From contig JAJZLK010000051.1 of assembly GCA_021803655.1 (NCBI GenBank), forward strand, positions 1 through 54,454: 54,454 bases of DNA, read 5' to 3'. Made by a program: the position numbers and the translations under genes. Positions within the stretch are counted from its first letter, which is position 1. Every line of letters starts with the position of its first letter. A model generated the notes under the pieces. The model did not search any database, had not been told where the DNA came from, and saw only the letters and a list, made by a program, of their open reading frames with translations. This document shows, piece after piece, positions 42,435-51,291 of the stretch. Origin of the DNA: Thermoplasmata archaeon (lineage in GTDB: Archaea; Thermoplasmatota; Thermoplasmata; Thermoplasmatales; Thermoplasmataceae).

Positions 42435-43763
42435 TCATTGGGAATCATACGCGCGAAGTGCTCTGACATCAGAGAAGATCAGGAGTCCGAGAGAGAGTAT
42501 CACAGTTCCAATGGAGGCAACAGCGAAGTCCAACCCGATGCCGATAACGGTGATCAGGATACCCCCGGTCATCATTCCGGCCGGGGAGGCTGCGAGACTT
42601 CCCACCTCGTCAATGCTGAGGTATCTGCCAAGAAGTTCGTTTGGAACCGTCTTCTGTACGCCCGTGAAGAACGTTGTGTTCCCAAATCCCCCTCCGAGCC
42701 CAAACAGACCCATGAACAGGATCGCAGGCAGTGTCTGTGGGATCAGTACGAGACCCAAAATAGAGAGGGCACCGAATCCCCACCCCACGGAAAACCATAT
42801 TCCAAACCTGCGCTCTGATCTCAGACGACCTGCCATAATAGCTCCAGTTCCGAAGCCTATGCCTGACGCAGCGGAAATTATTCCAAGTGTTACCGCGTCC
42901 CCGCCGAGAACCACTGAAATGTAAACGACAATAAAATACATAAATATTGAAAGAAAGAAATTTGCCCCGAACGAGGCGATTGTCAATTTAAGGAGCGCAG
43001 GTTGTCCTTTCACGTATGTGAATCCTTCCTTCACCTGCGTGGAAAATCTTGGGCGCGTCTTTGTTTCCGCAGGCCTGCTGTTCTTCGTGCCATAGATTGC
43101 AAAGGACATGGCAACGATCATCAGGGCAGATATCAGGTAAGTGAAGCCGTTGAATGCAATTGTCAGCGAGATGCCAATAATTGCGATAAGAAACCCGCCA
43201 AGCGGTGCCCCTAGAATTGAGGTAATCTGTTGCGCGGTGCCGATCAGGCCATTGGCCGTTCCCAAGTCCCTCTTATCCACGGATGTTGGCAGAAAAGAGT
43301 TCAGTGCAGGCCTGAACAGGCTCATTCCGAATCCAAGCACGATGACAGAAAGGAGAACTACGCCAAATACAAAGCCGAAAAAAATCACGCTTGCCGCAAA
43401 GAGTATCATTACTGATGCCCGGAGCAGATCAGCCAGTATCATCAGGCGAACCCTGTTGAAGCGATCTGCAAGTGCCCCCGCAAAGATCCCGAAGGAAACT
43501 CTTGGAATAAGTGTAGCCAGGCCAAGAAAAGCGACGTCGATGGCGGACCCAGTTTCAATGAACACAAACCATATTATTGCGATGAATCCGGCAGATGATC
43601 CTATGGACGAAGCAATAGATCCGGCCCACAAGAAAGCAAAAGATGGCTTGCGTACAAGTCGTATGAAGCCTCCCTTCCTTTGGTATGATACGTTCTGATT
43701 CTCCTGGTCTCCTCCGGCTCCTGAAGGGTTGGAGCTGCCGTTTTGATCTGATTCACTGTCCAT
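42435..43763 (-). CDS. MFS efflux transporter (EntS-like)
   Basis: A 442-residue carrier with twelve hydrophobic segments, of the MFS_3 group that includes enterobactin and macrolide exporters. Marks are SFAFLWAGSIASSIGSSAGF in helix 1, ALADRFNRVRLMILADLLRA after helix 2, and GLIGTAQQITSILGAPLGGF in helix 5. The N-terminal 30 residues are hydrophilic and Ser/Asn/Gln-rich. Export of a small toxic or signalling compound is the general role; the substrate is unknown. It is convergent with the PadR-linked membrane protein. Confidence 0.87.
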   Translation of the reverse strand: MDSESDQNGSSNPSGAGGDQENQNVSYQRKGGFIRLVRKPSFAFLWAGSIASSIGSSAGFIAIIWFVFIETGSAIDVAFLGLATLIPRVSFGIFAGALADRFNRVRLMILADLLRASVMILFAASVIFFGFVFGVVLLSVIVLGFGMSLFRPALNSFLPTSVDKRDLGTANGLIGTAQQITSILGAPLGGFLIAIIGISLTIAFNGFTYLISALMIVAMSFAIYGTKNSRPAETKTRPRFSTQVKEGFTYVKGQPALLKLTIASFGANFFLSIFMYFIVVYISVVLGGDAVTLGIISAASGIGFGTGAIMAGRLRSERRFGIWFSVGWGFGALSILGLVLIPQTLPAILFMGLFGLGGGFGNTTFFTGVQKTVPNELLGRYLSIDEVGSLAASPAGMMTGGILITVIGIGLDFAVASIGTVILSLGLLIFSDVRALRAYDSQ

Positions 43764-43887
43764 AAATAATCCCGCGCTTTTGTGGTGCTTATTGAGCTTC
43801 AGTTCCAGTGTCTGTGAGTATTAATTATTTTTCCTGATATGACCAAATCGGACCTGTCGCAATTCGTTCAGCTCGATCTGTTTCGCA

Positions 43888-43966
43888 CTCAGGCAGACTT
43901 GTAATCTGCAAATCACATTCCGCACGTGAATCAGTGTCTGGAAATTGAAGTGAAAAACTGCCTGAG
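43888..43966. repeat. 9-bp inverted repeat upstream of threonine dehydrogenase
   Basis: CTCAGGCAG (43888-43896) and CTGCCTGAG (43958-43966) are perfect inverted copies 61 bp apart, 70-150 bp before the tdh start. Inside are smaller pairs (GCAGA/TCTGC, ATTC/GAAT around CACGTG). It could be a leader structure or a looped regulator site. The 270-bp gap also contains a TATA-like TTAATAAATA near 44000 but no gene I can support. Confidence 0.4.
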
Positions 43967-44034
43967 CGGAAAGTTAAAGAAGGCCGTGATTCAACTCTAA
44001 TCCTTAATAAATACAGATGACCTAACAGGGCAAG

Positions 44035-44973
44035 ATGGGTACTATTCTTGTAACCGGCGCCTTTGGACAGATAGGGACTGAACTTGTGCCTTTCCTGGAG
44101 AAGAAGTTTGGGAAAGAACACGTAATTGCATCGGATATAAGGAATGTTGAAGGGGTTTTTCCGGGAAGCAGGTTCAGGATGCTGGACGTTTCATCCAGAA
44201 AGGATGTTTCCGCTGTTATCCGGGAGGAAGACGTGACCTCGATATTCCACCTTGCCGGAATACTGTCCGCAACCGGGGAGAAGAATCCGGACCTTGCATT
44301 CAGCGTTAACCTCAATGGAACTTACAACATCCTCGCAGAGGCAAGAGACCTTGGGGTTGAAAAGGTGCTCATTCCCAGCACAATAGGTGTATTTGGCACA
44401 AGCACGCCAAAGAAGGGCACTCCCGTTGAAACCGTGATACGGCCGTCTACGATGTACGGAATAACGAAGATCTCATGCGAACTCCTTGGGGAGTATTTTC
44501 ACTCAAAGTTCGGCCTTGATGTCCGCGGGCTCAGGTTTCCGGGAATCATAAGTTACAGGACTGCACCAACTGCTGGAACAACAGACTATTCGGTTGAGAT
44601 GTTTCTCCATGCAATCAGGGGGAATCCCTATTCATGTTATCTCAAGAAAGATACAGGACTGCCCATGATGTACATGCCTGACGCAATTAACGCAATGGTT
44701 CAGCTATGCGAAGCAGACTCCGCAAGACTCACACGAAGGACTGATTACCATGTTTCTGCATATTCTCTCACTCCAGGAATGCTCGAGGAGGCAATCAGGA
44801 AACACGTTCCTGATTTTCATGTCACATACGCTCCAGACTTCAGGGAGGCCATAGCCGAACAGTGGCCGGAATCTCTGGACTGCTCAATCTCATCCAGGGA
44901 CTGGGGATTTAGTCCGAAATACGGTATTGAAGAAACGGTCATCGACATGCTCGAAAATCTCCGGCGTGATTAG
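44035..44973 (+). CDS. tdh: L-threonine 3-dehydrogenase, SDR type
   Basis: Oxidises threonine to 2-amino-3-ketobutyrate with NAD. The 312-residue protein is an extended SDR with the nucleotide loop VTGAFGQIGTEL (residues 6-17), substrate region PSTIGVFGTSTPKKGTP and the catalytic Tyr141/Lys145 in PSTMYGITK. The stretch GLRFPGIISYRTAPTAGTTD (part of a longer conserved block) is characteristic of the SDR-type threonine dehydrogenases of Thermoplasma and Flavobacterium, and separates it from UDP-sugar epimerases. Its product would feed the KBL-type enzyme encoded at 33 kb. The stop directly abuts the ATG of mqnA. Confidence 0.88.
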   Translation: MGTILVTGAFGQIGTELVPFLEKKFGKEHVIASDIRNVEGVFPGSRFRMLDVSSRKDVSAVIREEDVTSIFHLAGILSATGEKNPDLAFSVNLNGTYNILAEARDLGVEKVLIPSTIGVFGTSTPKKGTPVETVIRPSTMYGITKISCELLGEYFHSKFGLDVRGLRFPGIISYRTAPTAGTTDYSVEMFLHAIRGNPYSCYLKKDTGLPMMYMPDAINAMVQLCEADSARLTRRTDYHVSAYSLTPGMLEEAIRKHVPDFHVTYAPDFREAIAEQWPESLDCSISSRDWGFSPKYGIEETVIDMLENLRRD

Positions 44974-45726
44974 ATGACGGAACCTGCAGAACCCCTGAGG
45001 AAATTTGGTGTAATAGACTTTTCCCACTCGGATCCGCTTGCGTCCTTTCTATCCTCAAGATATGAGGTGAGGAGAGCCCATCCTTCGAAAATACTGGAAA
45101 TGGTGAAATCCGGGGAGCTCGATCTGGGGATGGTCAGCCTTGTTTCATACTTAGAAAACAGGGAAGCCTTGAGACTGGTGGAAGGGCCAACGATCCACTC
45201 GCTTTCTGGCACAATTTCCACGCTCCTGGTCTCCAGCGGTAATCCAATGGGCACGCCCATGAAAATAGCGGTAACTTCACACACCAGAACCACTGAGTTT
45301 TATCTAGACCAGATAATGAGGAAACTCGGTATCAGGACGGAACTCATTCACTGTGATTTCACGGAAGCCCAGGATCTTCTTGAGAAGGCAGACTACGCCC
45401 TTGTCATAGGCGATGAAGCCCTGAGGGCATTCAATTCAGGATGCAGGATTCTTCTGGACATCGGAAGGCAATTTTCAGTCAACTTTGGGCTGCCGCCTGT
45501 TTATGCCGTTACGGTCACGGCCACTGACGTCAAGTCTCTTCCAGAAATAGACATCACTAACCTCGATGACGCAGTCGAGAAGCATGCCTCAAACATGGTA
45601 TCAGAATCTTCAAAGCGTGTAGGCGTATCCATCCAGCTCATGGAGAGATACTTCACAAACATCTGCTACTCATTCACTGATGAGGTACGGAATACCATTG
45701 GCTTTGTGGGCAGGGCCATTCATTAG
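44974..45726 (+). CDS. mqnA: Chorismate dehydratase MqnA (futalosine pathway)
   Basis: Member of the MqnA/MqnD family; MqnA dehydrates chorismate to 3-enolpyruvylbenzoate, the first step of futalosine-type menaquinone synthesis. The periplasmic-binding-protein-like fold shows GVIDFSHSDPLASFL at the start, SGELDLGMVSLVSYLENRE, IAVTSHTRTTEFYLDQIM, YALVIGDEALRAF and NFGLPPVYAVTV, which match MqnA more than MqnD. No signal peptide is present, as expected for a cytoplasmic enzyme. It follows tdh with no gap, a link with no obvious metabolic reason. Other pathway genes are not in this window. Confidence 0.85.
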   Translation: MTEPAEPLRKFGVIDFSHSDPLASFLSSRYEVRRAHPSKILEMVKSGELDLGMVSLVSYLENREALRLVEGPTIHSLSGTISTLLVSSGNPMGTPMKIAVTSHTRTTEFYLDQIMRKLGIRTELIHCDFTEAQDLLEKADYALVIGDEALRAFNSGCRILLDIGRQFSVNFGLPPVYAVTVTATDVKSLPEIDITNLDDAVEKHASNMVSESSKRVGVSIQLMERYFTNICYSFTDEVRNTIGFVGRAIH

Positions 45727-45755
45727 CCCTTGGAGCCAGGGTACGATTGATCAGA

Positions 45756-45765
45756 TTTATTTATA
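45756..45765 (+). promoter_or_regulatory. TATA element for guaB
   Basis: TTTATTTATA lies about 25 bp before ATG 45785. This places the transcript start at the ATG and supports that codon over the upstream in-frame extension. Confidence 0.65.
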
Positions 45766-45784
45766 CGTTAACCCTTACCTTTCC

Positions 45785-47242
45785 ATGTTTGAGGATAAGC
45801 TTTCCAGAATAAGGGAAGGATTAACCTTCGACGACGTACTCCTTATTCCATCAAAAAGCGCCGTCGAACCAAAGAATGCTAACGTGTCCACAAGACTCAC
45901 CAAGGACATATCCCTGAAAATTCCGATTATCTCGTCACCGATGGATACGGTCACTGAAGCCGAGATGGCAATCTCAATGGCACGCCTTGGCGGAATCGGC
46001 ATAATACACCGAAATCTATCAGTGAATGCCCAGTTAATTCTAGTTAACAAGGTGAAGAGGGAGGAGTCCATCAAGATCAGGGACGTTCATACCGTTGACC
46101 CGCAGACGCCTCTGAGGGAGGTCGTTGAGATCATGAGGACCAAGAAGATCGCCGGGCTTCCCGTGATATCTGGAGACAAACTCGTGGGAATAGTTACGAG
46201 GAGAGACCTGGAATTTGCACATGACAATGTTAAGACCGTTTCGGAGGTAATGATCAAGGACGTGATATCTGCAAGGGACGAGATAGGGATAGATGAAGCG
46301 ACGGACATTCTCTACAAACACAGGATCGAGAAACTCCCACTCGTAGATTCATCCGGAAGGGTTGTCGGTCTCATCACCGCAAAGGACATCATAACAAGAC
46401 ACCGGTACCCGGACGCTACCCGTGACGAGGAGGGAAAACTCATGGTCGGCGCCGCAGTCGGTCCCTTTGACATAGAAAGGGCAGTTAACCTTGAAAAGGA
46501 AGGGGCGGACGTAATAGTGGTGGATACCGCTCATGCACACAATCAGAACGTATTGAACTCCTTCAGGAAGATGAGGAAAGCAGTAGACTGTAACATCATC
46601 GCAGGTAACATTGCTACAGGGGAAGCCGCGGAAGACCTGATTTCGCTTGGAGCAGACGCCCTCAGGGTAGGCATAGGGCCTGGATCAATCTGTACCACCA
46701 GGATCATAGCTGGAGTCGGGGTGCCTCAGGTAACTGCGATTTCAGAATGTGCAGAGGTGGCCGAGACACACAATATCCCTGTTATTGCGGACGGAGGCAT
46801 CAGGTTCTCAGGAGACATAGTCAAGGCGATCGCCGCAGGTGCAAATGCCGTGATGATTGGTTCTCTCCTTGCCGGAACTGAGGAAAGTCCGGGGATTGAG
46901 ATGATCATCAACGGAAGAAAGTACAAGTCATACAGGGGAATGGGTTCTATTGGCGCGATAAACGCCGGAGGATCCGACAGGTACGGAAAACTGGGAGATA
47001 ATAAGTTCGTTGCAGAGGGCGTTGAAGGGGCTGTTCCATACCGGGGTAAGGTAGGAGAGGTTCTCTTCCAGCTTGTTGGAGGACTGATGTCCGGAATGGG
47101 CTATGTAGGTTCAGCCACTGTGGACGAACTGAGGAAGAACTCCCGCTTTGTGAGAATCACCGCAAATGGGCTCAAGGAGAGTCACCCGCACGACATAAAG
47201 ATAATGACCGAGCCCCCGAATTACCAGCTCTTCCAGATCTGA
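45785..47242 (+). CDS. guaB: IMP dehydrogenase
   Basis: Oxidises IMP to XMP, the committing step to GMP. The 485-residue protein has the TIM barrel interrupted by two CBS domains (about residues 95-215; [20 protein letters not shown] and [20 protein letters not shown]). Catalytic Cys303 is in GPGSICTTR; other marks are [13 protein letters not shown] at the start, [54 protein letters not shown] and [13 protein letters not shown] 45785 fits the family N-terminus and the TATA box; the 35 upstream in-frame codons overlap mqnA and look non-coding. Confidence 0.97.
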   Translation: MFEDKLSRIREGLTFDDVLLIPSKSAVEPKNANVSTRLTKDISLKIPIISSPMDTVTEAEMAISMARLGGIGIIHRNLSVNAQLILVNKVKREESIKIRDVHTVDPQTPLREVVEIMRTKKIAGLPVISGDKLVGIVTRRDLEFAHDNVKTVSEVMIKDVISARDEIGIDEATDILYKHRIEKLPLVDSSGRVVGLITAKDIITRHRYPDATRDEEGKLMVGAAVGPFDIERAVNLEKEGADVIVVDTAHAHNQNVLNSFRKMRKAVDCNIIAGNIATGEAAEDLISLGADALRVGIGPGSICTTRIIAGVGVPQVTAISECAEVAETHNIPVIADGGIRFSGDIVKAIAAGANAVMIGSLLAGTEESPGIEMIINGRKYKSYRGMGSIGAINAGGSDRYGKLGDNKFVAEGVEGAVPYRGKVGEVLFQLVGGLMSGMGYVGSATVDELRKNSRFVRITANGLKESHPHDIKIMTEPPNYQLFQI

Positions 47243-47246
47243 TCAC

Positions 47247-47861
47247 TCAGAATCTGGAAGAATTGTATTTCCGGACGATTTCTTCGCGTGGCATCCTGCC
47301 CAGATCTTCGAGGAGAGCAGAGGCTTTCCGGAAATATTCCTCGAAATACTCCCTCCTTTTTGGATTCCTCAGAATGGCGGCCGGGTGGAACTGGGGGCAA
47401 ATAAAGAACTCTCCGTGGTCTATCACTTTCCCGACGATCTCAGTTACCCTGTCAAACTTCCTGTTGATCACAAAACCAAGGGACCCAAGCGCGGAGTTGC
47501 CCATCGGAATCACAAGACTGGGTTTCACAAGTTCAATCTCCCGCCTCAGATATCCGGAACATGTCCTGATTTCACTCAATTTTGGCGGCTTCCCGAGCAT
47601 TGGCCTGCACCTGACTGAATTTGTGATATATATCTCCTCCCGCCTGAGGTTCAGGTTTGAAAGTACCTGATCAAGCAGCTTTCCGCTCCTTCCTACGAAC
47701 GGCAGTCCCTTCTCATCCTCAGATGATCCCGGAGCTTCCCCGACAATCATCAGCCTTGCGTTCCCTGGACCGATACCACAAACTGCCCTCTTCCTCGAAA
47801 AGTGCAGGTCACAGTTCCTGCACTGGGAGATAACACGGCAAATATCTGTAAGGGAATCCAT
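47247..47861 (-). CDS. Uracil-DNA glycosylase, family 4
   Basis: Removes uracil from DNA. The iron-sulfur family 4 enzyme is seen from its cysteines (SQCRNCDL near the start, SVRCRPM and IRTCSGYL), motif 1 VGEAPGSSEDEKGLPFVG followed by RSGKLLDQVL, and the C-terminal HPAAILRNPKRR. ATG 47861 (MDSLTDICRVISQCRNC) matches the family start; 19 upstream codons in frame overlap the EamA promoter zone. It gives 204 residues, a normal length. Together with nth this window encodes two base-excision enzymes for oxidised and deaminated bases, relevant to life in heat and acid. Confidence 0.93.
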   Translation of the reverse strand: MDSLTDICRVISQCRNCDLHFSRKRAVCGIGPGNARLMIVGEAPGSSEDEKGLPFVGRSGKLLDQVLSNLNLRREEIYITNSVRCRPMLGKPPKLSEIRTCSGYLRREIELVKPSLVIPMGNSALGSLGFVINRKFDRVTEIVGKVIDHGEFFICPQFHPAAILRNPKRREYFEEYFRKASALLEDLGRMPREEIVRKYNSSRF

Positions 47862-47918
47862 CAGCAGGGTTAAAACAAGGTTACGTATATTTACTTGCCC
47901 ATGAAGCGGTACAGACAA

Positions 47919-48776
47919 TCAGCGATTGCTCAGGAATATGCCGATGGAAATCACTGTGAATCCGGCAATTGTTGTAAGCCCAATGGTCTCTCCCAGAATG
48001 ATCATGCTGAATATCACGGAGAGAGCAGGAACAATGAAGAAATAGGGAGAGATTCTGGAAATTGAGTAATTGCGGAAAAGGAGGAGGTACACGAGATATG
48101 GCAGGTATGTACCGAAGAGGCCGAGGTAAAAGCCGATTCCGATAAATTCCAGGTTAAGGTGGGTAAAGCCGGAATAGCCAGTGAACAAGGCAAAGATCAA
48201 CAGGATGGGCATTGAATAGGCATACTGCAGCACATTCACCGATCTTACCTCCATGTGGGGTGTCATCTTCTTGAAAAGAACAGTCCCTCCGGCCCAGCTT
48301 ATTGCACTTACAAGAAGAAGAACTATCCCGGCATATCCTGCGATCTGGACATTTGCAATGGAAACCAGGATAACTCCTGCAAACCCGACAATGAGACCTG
48401 CTTTCGCTCCACGTCCCGGCCTCTCACCGGTAAACGCCATGGAAAGAAGCACGTTGAAAATAGGGTAGGTGTAGACGAGGATGGAACTGAGAGCTGCACT
48501 GACCATGCTCTCTCCCACAAACCAGAGGCCCATGAATCCGACAATGTTCAGCATGGAGACGGCAAAGACTATTGAATTGTCCCTGAGTCCTGAAGGAAAC
48601 CTCTTAAGATTAAGGGCGATGTATGGTATCGAGCTAATCAGGGCGAAGAAAATCCTGAAGAACAGCACAACCATGGGCGGTTCCATCCCAAACGCTATTT
48701 TCAGGAATGGATAGTTGAGCGCATAGGCGCACGCCATATACAGGAAGAGAAGTGAAGCCTCGTAATTCTTCAACAA
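47919..48776 (-). CDS. EamA/DMT-family transporter
   Basis: A 285-residue protein with ten hydrophobic segments in two EamA repeats. Marks are CAYALNYPFLKIAFGMEPPM in helix 1-2, TYPIFNVLLSMAFTGERPGR at the end of the first repeat, and the second-repeat ISRISPYFFIVPALSVIFSM with MIILGETIGLTTIAGFT. The substrate is unknown. Its stop abuts the longer reading of the UDG gene, so the two may be cotranscribed. It is only distantly like the EamA protein at 9.3-10.3 kb. Confidence 0.87.
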   Translation of the reverse strand: MLKNYEASLLFLYMACAYALNYPFLKIAFGMEPPMVVLFFRIFFALISSIPYIALNLKRFPSGLRDNSIVFAVSMLNIVGFMGLWFVGESMVSAALSSILVYTYPIFNVLLSMAFTGERPGRGAKAGLIVGFAGVILVSIANVQIAGYAGIVLLLVSAISWAGGTVLFKKMTPHMEVRSVNVLQYAYSMPILLIFALFTGYSGFTHLNLEFIGIGFYLGLFGTYLPYLVYLLLFRNYSISRISPYFFIVPALSVIFSMIILGETIGLTTIAGFTVISIGIFLSNR

Positions 48777-48798
48777 TCCACAAATCGTACCTCATTGA

Positions 48799-48999
48799 TT
48801 ACCATTGCTGCAGAGATGGTTGTTCATCGATTTCATTATCCCGGCACTCCATTATCGTATCTTCAACGTGCTGAGAAAGCATGATCTGGTCAGGAAATAC
48901 TCTCCCGAAGTCTTCTAGGAATATCTAGGAGGCGTCAGCATGCTGAAGATCGACAAGGAGGATAATGTATCTGGGACGGCGAAAATTCCATGTGTGTAA
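48799..48999 (+). pseudogene. Remnant of a DDE (IS4/IS1634-like) transposase C-terminus
   Basis: In this frame the sequence reads LPLLQRWLFIDFIIPALHYR, then IFNVLRKHDLVRKYSPEVF, a stop (TAG), and EYLGGVSMLKIDKEDNVSG to a TAA. The order of FIDFI, YRI, LRKH and KYS resembles the C-terminal tail of archaeal IS4-type transposases as I remember it. There is no start and no DDE core, so it is a decayed fragment. No flanking repeats were recognised. Confidence 0.45.
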
Positions 49000-49068
49000 T
49001 TGTAGGCTTGAAATACTTATCACGCAAGAAAACAAGAGTTAGTATTTATGCGAAAAAGCCGCTCATTC

Positions 49069-49233
49069 TTAACTCATTTCTTTTCTGGGCTCTATCCTGC
49101 TCCAAATTGCCAGTGAAATCCCAACGATGAATAGTGCATCTCCCAGTGCATAAAATGGCCAGGATGATATTGCCTCCGCTACAAATGCAAGGATCAAGAA
49201 TTTAATGGCCAAAGAATCCAGCTTGCGATTCAT
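49069..49233 (-). CDS. 54-residue two-helix membrane protein
   Basis: A short gene on the minus strand, found by reading small frames. The product MNRKLDSLAIKFLILAFVAE... has two hydrophobic segments (about residues 8-26 and 29-45) separated by a turn with Trp, Pro and Gly-Asp, and ends in a basic-acidic tail (SRIEPRKEMS). GGTGAGG lies 8 bases before the ATG, one of the clearest ribosome-binding sites in the window, which argues strongly that it is translated. No other gene overlaps it. No family is recognised. It sits in an accessory stretch between an EamA carrier and an MFS carrier, next to a transposase remnant. Confidence 0.65.
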   Translation of the reverse strand: MNRKLDSLAIKFLILAFVAEAISSWPFYALGDALFIVGISLAIWSRIEPRKEMS

Positions 49234-49930
49234 ATGGGGCCCTCACCATCCCAGCAAACATTGGTTGTCTGGGGTGCATACCATGCCGTGGGGAATGGAA
49301 AGGAAATCATCGCCATAACCCGCTTGCGTACCTGAGGCCCAAAACTGGCTGGAACCATAAGTTATGATATACCAGTCAACGATTTAAGCGAAACGGTTGG
49401 CAACTTTGTACATCAATTGCTGGCAAACAGAGGGCGGAACCACCTTCCATCTTCCTGCGCAAAGGTCAGGGTACTACCGCTTCTAAACACTTCAGTGGTA
49501 CTGTCACATACTCTATGCGGGTCTAATGGTATGGCGGAAGAGCCCATACAAGGAACGCGAGAAACATCTCCTCCAAGAATATAATTAAGAGTGACATAAA
49601 TGGCTACGCTGCCTATCTCATTATGGCGGTTTGAAAATTTCTCAACAGATTTAGCTTGCGGAAACTGTTGGGTCATTGCATCCTTCAGGGATGGGTGCAA
49701 CGTACATTCTCACCTAGGTTCTTGTCATCATGGTATAATTTACAGCGTAGCTTGTGATTTCTGACACGAGCGAAGAACGATCGCCACTGTACATATTTTC
49801 CACTCTAACGTGTGTATCCAGTAAAATATTTAAGGCCTCTCTCATCAAGGGGCTGTAAATTAGTATTTCTTATTAGTCCAATGCCAAAATATGGCGGGAC
49901 CCACCAGAATATAATGTGTGGTGACACTAT
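49234..49930. other. Accessory intergenic stretch with a doubtful 95-codon frame
   Basis: Almost 700 bp without a convincing gene. The longest frame is leftward, 49413-49700 (starts MHPSLKDAMTQQFPQAKSVE), 95 codons of uneven composition with no ribosome-binding site and no recognised family; it may be a fragment of a mobile-element gene. AT-rich AGTAAAATATTTAAGG near 49822 could be a promoter element for the MFS gene, whose TTG start follows GGTGA. Confidence 0.35.
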
Positions 49931-51250
49931 TTGGAAGAACATGAAATAGGTAATATTGGACTGAACTGGAGTACATGGAAACAGATTCTTGCCGCATGGG
50001 GCGGATGGTTGCTGGACGGTTATACGACCATAGCTTTCCTGCTGGTAGTTTATGTGCTTAAAAACCTGATGTTTCCAGGTAACCTTGGATACTGGGCGTT
50101 GGTACTGACACTTGCTCCGGCAGCATTTGGGGCCGTTGCAAGGGTGATAGGATCAACCCTGCTGGGAAACTACATTGGAGACCGGCTGGGAAGAAAGACA
50201 CTTCTCACTTTCTCGATACTAGGGTTCAGCCTGCTCACAGCATCGATAGGCCTTCTTCCCGTCTACTCTCAGGTTGGTGTTGCAGCTCCAGTGATCCTAT
50301 ATGTGATACTGTTTGGGGCGGGACTGTTTGCCGGCGCGGAGTATGGAGGAGGGGCTTCCCTTGCGATGGAAAGCGTACCAAGAAAGAAGAGAGACATCGT
50401 TGGGGCCTTCGTGCAGAGCGGCTTTGGGGCTGGGTATTTCTTCATTGTGTTTGTAAACCTGATTATCTTGGGAGCACTTGGTTTACAGAACTTCACCACA
50501 TATGGATGGAGAATACTGCTCCTGACTTCATTGGTTCCGGGGCTCTTGACATTCGTAGTCAGGCTGGTGTCAAGGGAGTCTCCAGTGTTCAACGAGATGA
50601 AGGAAAAGAAGGAAATTTCCGAGGCCCCTGCAGTGGCAATGGTCAAGGAATCATATAGGAGAATGATTCCTACATTTCTGATAATGACGGGAATCCTTTT
50701 CATAAATACTGCAACCTTTTCTTTCTATCCAATATTTCTGGGTTCTTTCCTTAACTACAATTCCGCATCAGGACTAGACGCACTTCTCATAATCAACTTT
50801 ATCTCGCTTCTTGGGGTATGGACAGGAGGCATTATTGCGAGCAATAACCCAAGCAGGAGGCTTCCAATGCTCATCTTTGCGATTGCGTTTACGATTCCGA
50901 GTGGACTTTTCGTATATCTGGGATATACAACAGATTTCTACATGTTTACCCTGGTGTTCAGTATTCAGGCATTTATGGAAGCCATGATTTTCTCCCTGCT
51001 GCCTGCATTCCTGAGTGAAACATTCAGCAAGAGATACAGATCGACTGCGGTAGGGGTTGTGTACAACAGCGGCGCTATCATCGGAGGACTGGCATGGGTT
51101 CTTTTCCTGATTCCTCTTGGCATCCTCGGCATGCAGTACCTTCGCCCCCTGTGGTCTATTGAACTCTACATTGCAGGCATTGTCATGATTCTCGGGTTGT
51201 ATCTGGCAAAAGAGTCAAGAACTACTGATGGAGACGCCATTGAGGACTAG
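49931..51250 (+). CDS. MFS transporter
   Basis: A 439-residue carrier with twelve hydrophobic segments, related in layout to the symporters at 36 and 38 kb: WGGWLLDGYTTIAFLLVVYV in helix 1, NYIGDRLGRKTLLTFSILG after helix 2, GAGLFAGAEYGGGASLAMES in helix 4-5, and FLSETFSKRYRSTAVGVVYN in the second half. Translation starts at TTG 49931, supported by GGTGA 8 bases upstream. The substrate is unknown; Tyr-Thr-Thr instead of Tyr-Asp after the helix 1 Asp-Gly distinguishes it from the other two. It converges on the pantothenate kinase gene with 41 bp between. Confidence 0.86.
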   Translation: MEEHEIGNIGLNWSTWKQILAAWGGWLLDGYTTIAFLLVVYVLKNLMFPGNLGYWALVLTLAPAAFGAVARVIGSTLLGNYIGDRLGRKTLLTFSILGFSLLTASIGLLPVYSQVGVAAPVILYVILFGAGLFAGAEYGGGASLAMESVPRKKRDIVGAFVQSGFGAGYFFIVFVNLIILGALGLQNFTTYGWRILLLTSLVPGLLTFVVRLVSRESPVFNEMKEKKEISEAPAVAMVKESYRRMIPTFLIMTGILFINTATFSFYPIFLGSFLNYNSASGLDALLIINFISLLGVWTGGIIASNNPSRRLPMLIFAIAFTIPSGLFVYLGYTTDFYMFTLVFSIQAFMEAMIFSLLPAFLSETFSKRYRSTAVGVVYNSGAIIGGLAWVLFLIPLGILGMQYLRPLWSIELYIAGIVMILGLYLAKESRTTDGDAIED

Positions 51251-51291
51251 ACACATTCATCATGAGGCGTAACCGGGAGAAGGCAGTCCGG

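Noticed and set aside
42511-43698. Several rightward frames opposite the MFS_3 gene, up to 185 codons
   Set aside because: They mirror the hydrophobic codons of the real gene and have proline- and lysine-rich products typical of antisense shadows.
43825-44121. Leftward 98-codon frame across the tdh start
   Set aside because: It overlaps the N-terminus of tdh and its product looks like an antisense shadow of low quality.
44974-45726. Reading this gene as an ABC solute-binding protein
   Set aside because: The fold is similar, but there is no signal peptide and the sequence blocks fit MqnA.
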